A stretch of DNA of 54,186 bases from DTU063 sp001512695 (GTDB lineage: Bacteria; Bacillota; Thermosediminibacteria; Thermosediminibacterales; Tepidanaerobacteraceae), in contig JBASOM010000037.1 in NCBI GenBank assembly GCA_049658265.1, positions 1 through 54,186 on the forward strand, written 5' to 3'. Positions 1 to 7,192 of the stretch are shown here, in pieces (within the stretch, counting starts at the first letter, position 1; each line of letters starts with the position of its first letter). The notes under the pieces were generated by a model. That model did no database searches. It had not been told where the DNA came from and was given only the letters and a program-made list of their open reading frames with translations. The position numbers were made by a program, and so were the translations under genes.

Positions 1-209
1 TTATTTATAACCTTAGACAGCAACTTATAAGCACTATAAGCTCCGGTGAAAATTCCTATTAATGCGCAGGCAATTAAAAAGGCGCTACCAGTGGATAATT
101 GTTTGTCCAAATGGGCTCCAAAATATATACCACCTACTATTGGTAGTGCCACACTTATTCCTATTTTAAAAACAAGGGCAATGTAGTGTAAGTACTTAAA
201 TTCTTTCAT
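1..209 (-). CDS. AtpZ/AtpI-like small membrane protein, 3' end cut by the window
   Basis: The gene reads from an ATG at 209 to the window edge and shows 69 codons with no stop yet. The product starts MKEFKYLHYIALVFKIG and has two hydrophobic helices. Between them lies the short polar loop FGAHLDKQ, the pattern of the AtpZ/AtpI family that precedes ATP synthase genes and is thought to help c-ring assembly or ion handling. Position supports this: in related Firmicutes upp, comEB, tagO and wecB lead into atpI-atpB, and all of those genes lie upstream on this strand. Here about 8 kb of accessory genes separates wecB from it. The family call comes from pattern recognition and no other atp gene is visible. 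Confidence 0.7.
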   Translation of the reverse strand, partial: MKEFKYLHYIALVFKIGISVALPIVGGIYFGAHLDKQLSTGSAFLIACALIGIFTGAYSAYKLLSKVIN

Positions 210-452
210 GGTATAAATTATACAATACTGATAAAAATTATTCAAACTATATTTTATATTGGGGTTTTGTTATATATATGTCAATTTACATTTTTATTAT
301 ATGTGAAAAGAATCACATTCGCAAGTCCTTTTTTCCGTTTTCCTGGGCATTCCTGCTGTTTTTGTCCCAAAGACTTGGCTCACAATCTTCACTTTTTCTA
401 TCATTTCAGGCTCATATGTCTTTATGATTTCCTTCTTATATACTGACAGCCA
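210..452. other. Spacer between MATE gene and atpZ-like gene
   Basis: This spacer should hold the promoter of the atpZ-like gene, but I see no convincing -35/-10 pair. On the minus strand the reading frame of the MATE gene continues past its TAA stop (453-455) for another 51 codons, to a TAA at 297-299. The translation looks protein-like (for example YEPEMIEKVKIV and a Cys pair CEC), but it has no good start codon with a ribosome site. It may be a remnant of a gene or a chance open frame. Confidence 0.3.
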
Positions 453-1871
453 TTACACCATATCTAATGAAGCTTTTCGAGTTGACGTTGCCTCTGCTGC
501 CTCAATCTCAATTTGTTTTGACTTTAATTCGTTTATAACGCTTAAGGCTATAGGTAAGGCTATTAAGAAAGAGCAAACATCGGATATGGCCTGGCTTATT
601 TGCACACCAAGAATTCCATATTTTTTCGGAAGAATGAGGATTGCAGGTAAGAAAAATAAGCCCTGCCTTGATGCAGCAACAATCGATCCTTTTGCTGCTT
701 TTCCTAAAGTCTGCAATATTATATCGGTCATTATGGTCCACGATGCTAGGGGAAAAGCAAGGCAATAGAATTTGAGCGCTCGCGTCCCTATCGCAACTAC
801 TTCCAAATCCTCTTTCCTAAATGTAGATATTATTTGCAGAGAAAAAACAAAGCCGACTGCACTTACTAAGGTCAAAAATACAGCCGAAACTTTTACGCAA
901 AACCTGAATCCCTCAAGAACCCTGTCGTAACGTTTGGCTCCGTAATTAAAGCCACAAACCGGTTGGTAACCCTGGCTAAAACCATGCATTATCATAGTCG
1001 TAAACTGAAAAATCCTTGTCACAATAGCCATTGCAGCCACGGCAGCATCGCCGTAAACACTGGCACTATTATTCAAGCAAATCATAGCTATACTGCCGAG
1101 GGACTGACGATAAAAAGACGGCATGCCGCCCTTAAGGATTTGTTTATAAACTCCCCAATTTGGAGTAAAATTCTCAAATTGGATTTTTACATTTCCGCCT
1201 TTAGAAGAATTATGATATAAGATACAAAAACTTATAAACTGGCTTATAATCGTAGCTATTGCTGCGCCTGCAGTGCCCAAGTTCAGACCAAATATGAAAA
1301 TGGGGTCCAGGACAATGTTGATAATAGCTCCAGTTGCTATGCCCATCATGCCCAAGTAAGCGCTGCCCTGATAGCGGAGAATATTGTTTAGAACGAGAGA
1401 TGCAGTCATGTAGGGGCCGCCTATCAATATGTACCTGATGTAATTTTTTGCGTGGGGGGCAATCGTGGTAGTTGCTCCTAAGGCGTATACAAAAGGCTCT
1501 AAAAAAACAAGGCCGAGTATGCCTAAAACTGCACCTAGGGCCAGGGCTGTAAAAAATCCAGTGGCCGCAACTTTTGCAGCCTTTTCTTTTTCTTTTTGCC
1601 CTAATAATCTAGAGATATTGTTTCCGGAACCCATACCTAGGGTAAAACCAATGGCTTGGATCATTGCCATGAGGGAGAAGGAAATCCCTACACCACCTGC
1701 AGCACTAGTGCTTATTTTGCTTACAAAAAAAGTGTCAGCCATATTGTAGATTGAACTAATGAGCATGCTTACAATAGAGGGAACGGCAAGTCGCATAATC
1801 AGCTCATTTACGGAAGTATTTATCATCATGCGATGCTTATCATCAGCACTCATCCTCTTCATTTCTACCAC
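453..1871 (-). CDS. MATE family multidrug/Na+ efflux transporter
   Basis: The 472-residue product has about twelve hydrophobic segments and the MATE hallmarks: an N-terminal 'LAVPSIVSMLISSIYNMADT' helix and 'GxGxGNNISRLLGQ' near residue 90, with a second repeat in the C-terminal half. Such proteins sit in the inner membrane and export drugs or metabolites in exchange for Na+ or H+. The length fits the family (about 450). The GTG at 1871 gives the full frame; an ATG three codons in is equally possible. The gene follows ubiD and the ubiX remnant with no clear terminator between, so it may export an aromatic acid or phenol handled by the UbiD enzyme. That link is inference from position only. 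Confidence 0.85.
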   Translation of the reverse strand: MVEMKRMSADDKHRMMINTSVNELIMRLAVPSIVSMLISSIYNMADTFFVSKISTSAAGGVGISFSLMAMIQAIGFTLGMGSGNNISRLLGQKEKEKAAKVAATGFFTALALGAVLGILGLVFLEPFVYALGATTTIAPHAKNYIRYILIGGPYMTASLVLNNILRYQGSAYLGMMGIATGAIINIVLDPIFIFGLNLGTAGAAIATIISQFISFCILYHNSSKGGNVKIQFENFTPNWGVYKQILKGGMPSFYRQSLGSIAMICLNNSASVYGDAAVAAMAIVTRIFQFTTMIMHGFSQGYQPVCGFNYGAKRYDRVLEGFRFCVKVSAVFLTLVSAVGFVFSLQIISTFRKEDLEVVAIGTRALKFYCLAFPLASWTIMTDIILQTLGKAAKGSIVAASRQGLFFLPAILILPKKYGILGVQISQAISDVCSFLIALPIALSVINELKSKQIEIEAAEATSTRKASLDMV

Positions 1872-1938
1872 TCATTTCCCAATGGTATTAAATATGCAGA
1901 TTTTCCCGACAAATTCTTGTTCTTTTCCTGTTTGTGCT

Positions 1939-2316
1939 CTAGGTATTCCCCCAGCGTTTGGTTAAATCGTTGTCTATCCTGAGGTGATCTAAAACCCGTG
2001 CTATTGTATGATTTACGATTTCGTCTATGCTTTTTGGTTTGTTATAAAAAGCCGGCACCGGCGGCATTATTACAACACCAATCCTGGATAGTTTCAGCAT
2101 ATTTTCAAGGTGAATGGGGGTTAGGGGGGTTTCCCGGGGAAGGAGAATTAGTTTTCGCTGTTCTTTAAGTGTCACGCCGGCTGCGCGAATGACCAAATTA
2201 GTTTCCAAGCCGTTGGCTATACCGGCCAATGTCTTCATGCTGCAGGGAGCAATAATCATGCCATCGTGACGAAAAGATCCGCTGGAAACTGCTGCTCCTA
2301 AATTATTTATGTCATG
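1939..2316 (-). pseudogene. ubiX: ubiX-type flavin prenyltransferase, 5'-truncated
   Basis: The frame encodes the C-terminal two thirds of a UbiX/Pad1-type flavin prenyltransferase, which makes the prenylated FMN cofactor of UbiD enzymes. Recognisable blocks are LGAAVSSGSFRHDGMIIAPC, then SMKTLAGIANG, RKLILLPRETPL and PPVPAFYNKP, all in the normal order. What is missing is the first 75 or so residues, including the GxSG flavin-binding start. Homology begins immediately after an in-frame TGA that overlaps the ubiD stop codon (2312-2314), and no start codon precedes the conserved block; the first ATG is inside it at 2259. The simplest reading is a deletion that removed the ubiX 5' end and joined the rest to the end of ubiD. 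The remnant is unlikely to be active, so the cofactor must come from another ubiX copy outside this window. Confidence 0.85.
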
Positions 2317-3676
2317 TCACATCTTTAGGAACGGCAATTTTTTCAGCAAATGGCCTTGTCATGGGTTTGGTTGCATCAATGACCATTTTGGCTCCAATGC
2401 CCTCAATTACACTTGAAGGATCAAGTAAGCCTCCCCTGCAATTAGGAATGATGGTGACATCTTTATCTGCCTGTACCCGTGTCGCAATCGCCCAAAGCAC
2501 TTGTTTTTCATCGAAGGGATCAATATCGTCATCAACTACTACAATATGTTTAATTATATCGTGATGGGGTATTGTAGCTAGGCCGGCCACCTTCGCCTCT
2601 CCATTAAACCTTTGTTTGATGGCAACATAAGCATGAAAACGGCAGGTTCCAGTAGTGGGCAAATGAACCGCTGTAACACCTGGGCAAACGCGTCTTAACT
2701 CTTCATAGAGGCATGCTTCCTTGGCAATGCCGCCTAATAGCCAGGTATCTGGATGGCCGCATAAAATGTTCAGGAATATTGGGTTCTTGCGGTGAGTAAT
2801 TGCTTTAATCTTTACAACCGGGGACCAGCGCTGAGGGCCATAGTAGCCGGTAAATTCGCCAAAGGGGCCTTCCGGAGCTCTGCAGTTAGGCAAAATTTCA
2901 CCTTCGATGACAATCTCCGCATCAGCGGGAACCATGAGTCGTTCACCATAGGTTTCGGATGGAACTAATCTCAATGGCTCCTGTAAAATACCACCAATAA
3001 CTTCATATTCGTCGGTAGTTATTGGCAGTATTGATTCTGAACCCAAGAAGAAACCGGGATGGTGGCCCAACACATGGGCAATGGGTAAGGGTTCTCCTCT
3101 TTCTTCGGCTCTAATAAAATAGTTCCAAAGATGTCTGGGACTCATCCAGATTCTTGATTCATCTTTCCCGGCAATGATCATGCGATGGTGTGATGAGTTG
3201 TAAATCCCGGTGTCAGGGTCAGCGGCGACTACAGCATCGGGAAGATAGGGCATGCCGTCCATTTCATGATGTGTTTGCACAGGCAGTTTGTATAAGTCCA
3301 CTTCGTCCCCTGTCATTATTACTTCCTTACACGGTGCTTCAGACTTGTCTACAATCACCGGTTTGATCAAATCGTTAGCCCTGCGGGCATACTCCAGGCT
3401 TGTCTCCATCCTCCACTGATCTTTTGACAAGTCTAAGGCCAGTGCACAGTTCTTTCGATGAGCAAAAACATTAGTTACTACTTCAAAGCCGCTCGGTTCG
3501 CCGTATAGGTTTTTTACATTCTTAAAGCGAAGAATCGGATATCTGTCTTCGTCTTCTAGCTTTTGTTGAATTGCGACAATCTCAAACTTAGGATCAACTT
3601 CTTTTTCAATTTCAATATAGTTTTCCGGCATTTCTTCTTTCACTTTATTTAAATAATGCCTCAGGTCCTTTGCCAT
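2312..3676 (-). CDS. ubiD: UbiD family (de)carboxylase
   Basis: The product is a UbiD-type enzyme, which uses prenylated FMN to add or remove CO2 on aromatic or conjugated acids. Visible family blocks include PYLPDAVVAADPDTG, the nucleotide/metal region NSSHHRMIIAGKD, the catalytic E-x-P-x-G-E-F-T-G-Y stretch (PEGPFGEFTGYYGP) and a C-terminal VVVDDDIDPFD. The length of 454 residues is normal. I start it at the second ATG (3676), because AGGAGG sits ten bases upstream of it but only one base from the ATG at 3685. The substrate cannot be read from sequence. The neighbours are an LpdD-like protein, an Lrp regulator and the ubiX remnant, which fits a non-oxidative hydroxyarylic acid decarboxylase set. 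Confidence 0.9.
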   Translation of the reverse strand: MAKDLRHYLNKVKEEMPENYIEIEKEVDPKFEIVAIQQKLEDEDRYPILRFKNVKNLYGEPSGFEVVTNVFAHRKNCALALDLSKDQWRMETSLEYARRANDLIKPVIVDKSEAPCKEVIMTGDEVDLYKLPVQTHHEMDGMPYLPDAVVAADPDTGIYNSSHHRMIIAGKDESRIWMSPRHLWNYFIRAEERGEPLPIAHVLGHHPGFFLGSESILPITTDEYEVIGGILQEPLRLVPSETYGERLMVPADAEIVIEGEILPNCRAPEGPFGEFTGYYGPQRWSPVVKIKAITHRKNPIFLNILCGHPDTWLLGGIAKEACLYEELRRVCPGVTAVHLPTTGTCRFHAYVAIKQRFNGEAKVAGLATIPHHDIIKHIVVVDDDIDPFDEKQVLWAIATRVQADKDVTIIPNCRGGLLDPSSVIEGIGAKMVIDATKPMTRPFAEKIAVPKDVT

Positions 3677-3872
3677 GTTACTCATACCTCCTCAAATTTT
3701 TTAGCATTTTACAATTATTTCGCCAATTATTCCTACATTTCACCCCCCGCCATACTCAACGCTTGATATATTCTGCAATTAGCGGGGTTTTTCCTATTTA
3801 CATTGTACTGACTTTCACTTAGTTTGAAGCTATTTTTCTTACAATGTTAGGGTGTATGCAGAATGCAATTCC

Positions 3873-3927
3873 AAAAAAATAAAGGTTGCCCTAAAAATCC
3901 TAACAATGCTTGATTATTAGGGCAACC
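3873..3927 (-). terminator. Rho-independent terminator after the Lrp-type gene
   Basis: An 11-bp perfect stem, GGTTGCCCTAA with TTAGGGCAACC (3884-3894 and 3917-3927), is followed on the minus strand by a T-rich run (TTTATTTTTTT). It lies 31 bases past the stop codon of the Lrp gene and separates it from ubiD, so ubiD probably has its own promoter in 3686-3870. Confidence 0.8.
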
Positions 3928-3957
3928 GGTATGAGCAGCCTTTAGATCTCGATGTAT

Positions 3958-4422
3958 CTAGATTCCTATTTTTATGCCGCCCCTTTTAGTTTTAAAGCCG
4001 CGAAGAAGAACATAGCTATTTACTGAATTAACTCCCGGCAAATTGTATATGGAATCCTTCATGAAAGATTGTAAATGATTGTTATCAATTAAACATGCAT
4101 GGACGTGGAGCGTGCTTGGCCCCGTCATTTGGTTTACAGATTGAACACACTTGTGAGCTGCCAAAGCTTCCGCAACTTCAAGAAGTTTGTTGGGATTGAC
4201 CGAAATTTCGAAAAACACCGATAGCCTGTAGCCCACTTTAACCGGATTGATTATAATAGTAAAATGTTCGATAACTCCATTGTCAACCAGTTTATTGACT
4301 CGCTCCCTAACTGAAACCCTAGAAAGATTTAGTAGTCTGCCTATTTCCGCATAGGACATACGCCCATCCTTAGTTAAAAGCTCCAGTATTTTGTGATCCA
4401 ATTCGTCCAGTTCTACGGCCAT
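3958..4422 (-). CDS. Lrp/AsnC family transcriptional regulator
   Basis: The 154-residue protein has an N-terminal AsnC-type winged helix-turn-helix (LDELDHKILELLTKDGRMSY, then AEIGRLLNLSRVSVRERVNK) and a C-terminal RAM-type ligand-binding domain with the expected alternating beta strands. Length and order match the family. The ATG at 4422 follows GAGGGGG. Lrp/AsnC proteins are small-molecule-responsive DNA-binding regulators. This one sits between lpdD and ubiD, so control of the decarboxylase genes is a reasonable guess. Its own terminator shows it is a separate transcript end from ubiD. Confidence 0.85.
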   Translation of the reverse strand: MAVELDELDHKILELLTKDGRMSYAEIGRLLNLSRVSVRERVNKLVDNGVIEHFTIIINPVKVGYRLSVFFEISVNPNKLLEVAEALAAHKCVQSVNQMTGPSTLHVHACLIDNNHLQSFMKDSIYNLPGVNSVNSYVLLRGFKTKRGGIKIGI

Positions 4423-4560
4423 CCCTAAACCCCCTCATTTTTATAATTATTTAATATTTATTTTTCTGCCGACATTTACTGTGCCGGGCCTTAAATATCT
4501 TGTTATTTTTGCCGTTCTTCTTAAAAACGGGGTACGCTTATAAGCTTCGGAGGTATTGTC

Positions 4561-4623
4561 CTATATTCTACATTGTTTGACGATATCCTTTAGAAACTTA
4601 AATTCTGTGAGACTTTTGTACAT
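4561..4623 (-). other. Possible 20-codon leader or gene remnant before the Lrp gene
   Basis: An ATG at 4623, preceded by GAAGGGAGC at good spacing, opens a frame that translates MYKSLTEFKFLKDIVKQCRI and then stops at TAG (4561-4563). The same frame then stays open for another 37 codons. The start MYKSLTEF resembles the first residues of many UbiD proteins. It could be a leader peptide, the remnant of a second ubiD-like gene, or chance. Nothing else is recognisable between 4423 and 4658. Confidence 0.25.
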
Positions 4624-4658
4624 ATTCAAGCTCCCTTCAGGCTGGGCGAGAAAGTGAA

Positions 4659-5036
4659 TCAGTCAAACTTCTTTAGTAGCTTTTCAGTTAACTCCTCCCC
4701 ATTTTTTTCTAGCTTTTTTATATCTTCTAAAGTGGCATTGTCAACATGGACACCAGCGCATACTACAACGACTTGTCCAGTTTTTTTGCACAGCTTTTCA
4801 GCAAGGGGTATGGCGATTATGTCATCTTTGTGGCCAACTATATTAAAAACCGACGTGGTGCAGCTAATCGTCCCATCTCCTTTCAAACTGTAACGAGGTT
4901 GACTCACAACGATAGCGCCTATATGAGATTTTTCACCACCGCCTATATAAATGTTGATTCCCTCACAGGTTCTAGTGACCACGGCTTCTATTACATGCTT
5001 TCCAGATCCCGTTTTTTCAAAAAAGGTTTTTTGCAT
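4659..5036 (-). CDS. lpdD: LpdD-like protein, probable prenylated-flavin chaperone
   Basis: The product of about 125 residues resembles LpdD, the small third subunit or flavin chaperone of gallate/hydroxyarylic acid decarboxylase operons. The features I recognise are the GGGEKSHIGAI stretch, a central SxSVFNIVGHKDD segment and the C-terminal VVVVCAGVHVDNA strand. The ATG at 5036 is chosen because AAAGGA lies nine bases upstream; the TTG at 5045 overlaps the rsgI stop. The gene therefore follows rsgI almost without a gap and is probably co-transcribed with sigI-rsgI, although ubiD lies just downstream beyond the Lrp gene. The family call is from memory of the motif, with the ubiD context as support. 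Confidence 0.65.
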   Translation of the reverse strand: MQKTFFEKTGSGKHVIEAVVTRTCEGINIYIGGGEKSHIGAIVVSQPRYSLKGDGTISCTTSVFNIVGHKDDIIAIPLAEKLCKKTGQVVVVCAGVHVDNATLEDIKKLEKNGEELTEKLLKKFD

Positions 5037-5041
5037 TTGTC

Positions 5042-6271
5042 TCAATCCTTTCGACGATATTTGCTCTCTTTATCCCATTGTTTAGATTTCCTGTTATCAT
5101 TCGACTTCTCTTTCTGTTTTCCTTTTTCGTTCGTGTTTTCCTTCTTTCTTGCTTTTTCTTCTTTTAAGTCTTTGCCTTTCTCTCTAGTCTCTTTTAAGGC
5201 TTCCTTTAATTGGTCCTTCGCATCTTTAATTTTCTCATTTACTTCTTTAATTTTATCCTTTATTTTATTCTTTTGCTCCTTTTGTATTTTCTCCATTTGT
5301 TCACTTCTATGGTCTTTTTGCTCTCTTATTTTTTCTGAATGCAGTTGGCCATGATTCATAACTTCTTTTTTGTCATTGCCCTGTCTTTTATCATCGCGGT
5401 TAGTACTTGGCCTTGATTCGGGGCCGGGTTTGTCTTTTGGCCCTATTTTTTCTAATTCCTTTAGTATCTGGCCCACTGGGGTCTCCTTGATATGTTCCAG
5501 GGCAACATCAGGCTTGACTCTTTTCAATTTCTCGTATAACACAAGTTTTCCCTGGGATATGGCCATCCTTTTGGCTTCCTGGTGCTTCTCATACGTTGTA
5601 TTCTCCACTATGATTTTTATACTTCTCTTATTTGTACCTTGGGCGGAAGTCTCTTCGGTTGCAAGCCCCTTCGTGGCCTGCTCTGTCCGCAAAGAACTGC
5701 TCTCCTCTTCCCTTTCAATCACCTTGTGCAATTGCTTTTCCGCAATTTCCTGCAACTGCTGTTTTTTGTTAGATGAAGTAGAATCCTTTACACTTGATAC
5801 GGTAAGCATTACAGTATTGGCATCTTCATTCAAAAACTCAGCCTCAACAGCCCTTGAAAGGAGCAAATTTAATGCCTTATCAAATTTCATATTCTTATAT
5901 TCACGGCCGTCCCCTATGATAATCTTGCCGTCTTCGTTCAGGGCACAAACATCCCTTACCAGGTCATACCTGTTTAATGAAAACTCAACACTGGGATTGA
6001 TGTCTATCGTTACGTAGGTTACCGGATTTAAATAGCCGTACACACCGTAAGAAGTGATAAGCATAAGCATAAAACATGCCGCAACGACCAAGGCCTTCTT
6101 TTTGGCGAAAGATGATAACATTGAGCCGAAAAATCCTGCTTTGGTTTCCCTGACCGTTATCTCGTCGCCCACCTGGCAGCCGGGATAATCATTGTATATT
6201 CTTATGAAGTCGCCCCTGCTATTTGCCACAATCAAATAATCTCCGTCAATGTCTACAACTATGGCTTTCAA
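5042..6271 (-). CDS. rsgI: RsgI-type anti-sigma factor with charged extracellular tail
   Basis: The N-terminal 50 residues match the cytoplasmic RsgI domain that binds SigI (KAIVVDIDGDYLIVANSRGD). One membrane helix follows around residues 59-78 (KKALVVAACFMLMLITSYGV), then the conserved external segment YVTIDINPSVEFSLN. The last 150 or so residues are almost entirely Lys, Glu, Gln, Asp and Arg and should form a long charged helix or coiled coil. RsgI holds SigI at the membrane until an outside signal triggers its cleavage. The TTG at 6271 is preferred over the GTG at 6286, since GGAGGTGAT lies just before it. In cellulose-degrading clostridia the tail carries sugar-binding domains; none is seen here, so the signal is unknown. 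Confidence 0.85.
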   Translation of the reverse strand: MKAIVVDIDGDYLIVANSRGDFIRIYNDYPGCQVGDEITVRETKAGFFGSMLSSFAKKKALVVAACFMLMLITSYGVYGYLNPVTYVTIDINPSVEFSLNRYDLVRDVCALNEDGKIIIGDGREYKNMKFDKALNLLLSRAVEAEFLNEDANTVMLTVSSVKDSTSSNKKQQLQEIAEKQLHKVIEREEESSSLRTEQATKGLATEETSAQGTNKRSIKIIVENTTYEKHQEAKRMAISQGKLVLYEKLKRVKPDVALEHIKETPVGQILKELEKIGPKDKPGPESRPSTNRDDKRQGNDKKEVMNHGQLHSEKIREQKDHRSEQMEKIQKEQKNKIKDKIKEVNEKIKDAKDQLKEALKETREKGKDLKEEKARKKENTNEKGKQKEKSNDNRKSKQWDKESKYRRKD

Positions 6272-6276
6272 TGTTA

Positions 6277-6987
6277 TCACCTCCACTTGATGTACTCGTT
6301 TATAAATTGGTAATCCCCCGATAAAATCAACACCGCTGCTATTATATAATTTCGGCCTCTTTCTATTCGCTTACGGGGTATTTTAAGGCCTGCAGCGATT
6401 TTTTCCACCGGCAGGTACTTTTTATTTTTAATTATATCAATTAATTCAGGGCTCTTCATAATAAAATCTATAGCTGCAAGGTACGTGCGACGAGTGCCTT
6501 CCTGTTTGGGCGAGCTTTTGGCCACGTCGGCAAAGCTAAGGCCCCACTTTGCGAGCTCCTTCTTGATTTCTTGAAGTTCCAGCCTCCTCAGCTCACTTTT
6601 TTGCGCCTCTGTATACTCCTTTATCGATTCATCCACGTAGAGATTCAATAATTCTTCATCATCCTGCTCTTTGGCCTGCTCTACGTAAACTACCGGTCCC
6701 ATTATTTTTTGTTCTTTTCTATAGTGATCTATGAGCCGGTTCTTTATGGTCATCTTTGCAAAGGATAAAAAATTGCCCTTTTTTATGTCATACTTTTCAA
6801 TGGCTTCGTGAAAGGCCATGAGTGCAATGCTCAGTTCATCGTCAATGCCGTATTCCACGTACCTGGCCAGGTGTTGTTCTACCGTTGATGCTATAAAGGG
6901 CTTGTACTCTTCTATCAGGCGATTTATCTCTTCGGTATCATGTTTTATGTTCATTACTCTCTCATTTAAGCTTTGATGTTGTTCCAT
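6277..6987 (-). CDS. sigI: RNA polymerase sigma factor SigI
   Basis: This 236-residue protein is a sigma-70 family factor of the SigI type. It carries a region 2 (the YGIDDELSIALMAFHEAIEK segment followed by GNFLSFAKMTIKNRLIDHYR) and a SigI-specific C-terminal domain with the conserved PRKRIERGRNYIIAA tail. SigI directs heat-shock, cell-wall or polysaccharide genes in other Firmicutes. It lies directly upstream of rsgI (five-base gap to the chosen rsgI start), the standard pair. The ATG at 6987 follows AGGGG. I could not identify a clear SigI autoregulatory promoter upstream. Confidence 0.9.
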   Translation of the reverse strand: MEQHQSLNERVMNIKHDTEEINRLIEEYKPFIASTVEQHLARYVEYGIDDELSIALMAFHEAIEKYDIKKGNFLSFAKMTIKNRLIDHYRKEQKIMGPVVYVEQAKEQDDEELLNLYVDESIKEYTEAQKSELRRLELQEIKKELAKWGLSFADVAKSSPKQEGTRRTYLAAIDFIMKSPELIDIIKNKKYLPVEKIAAGLKIPRKRIERGRNYIIAAVLILSGDYQFINEYIKWR

Positions 6988-7094
6988 AAAATCCCCTACA
7001 TTTCCAAAATTTGATGCTACTCCGACTATATATCAATTCTACACAGCGCCATAAATTCCTTTGACAACATTATGCAAATTCTGGAAATCATTTA

Positions 7095-7126
7095 TTAAAA
7101 AAAAGAGGAACGCACAAGTTCCTCTT
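7095..7126 (-). terminator. Rho-independent terminator after uraA
   Basis: Stem AAGAGGAAC with GTTCCTCTT (7103-7111 and 7118-7126) has a six-base loop and is followed on the minus strand by eight T. It lies about 67 bases beyond the uraA stop and separates that gene from sigI. Confidence 0.85.
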
Positions 7127-7192
7127 TATTGTAATACTTGATATATACCAAGTTCGGTGCAGGGCACCATAGTAATTTACTCTCTACTTTGC

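Noticed and set aside
4746..5354. Plus-strand frame of 202 codons opposite lpdD/rsgI
   Set aside because: A Phe/Ser-rich translation of the complement of Lys/Glu codons in rsgI; an artefact of composition.
5370..6017. Plus-strand frame of 215 codons opposite rsgI
   Set aside because: It mirrors the low-complexity, purine-rich coding of rsgI, gives a Leu/Ser/Phe-rich nonsense protein, and has no homology or ribosome site.
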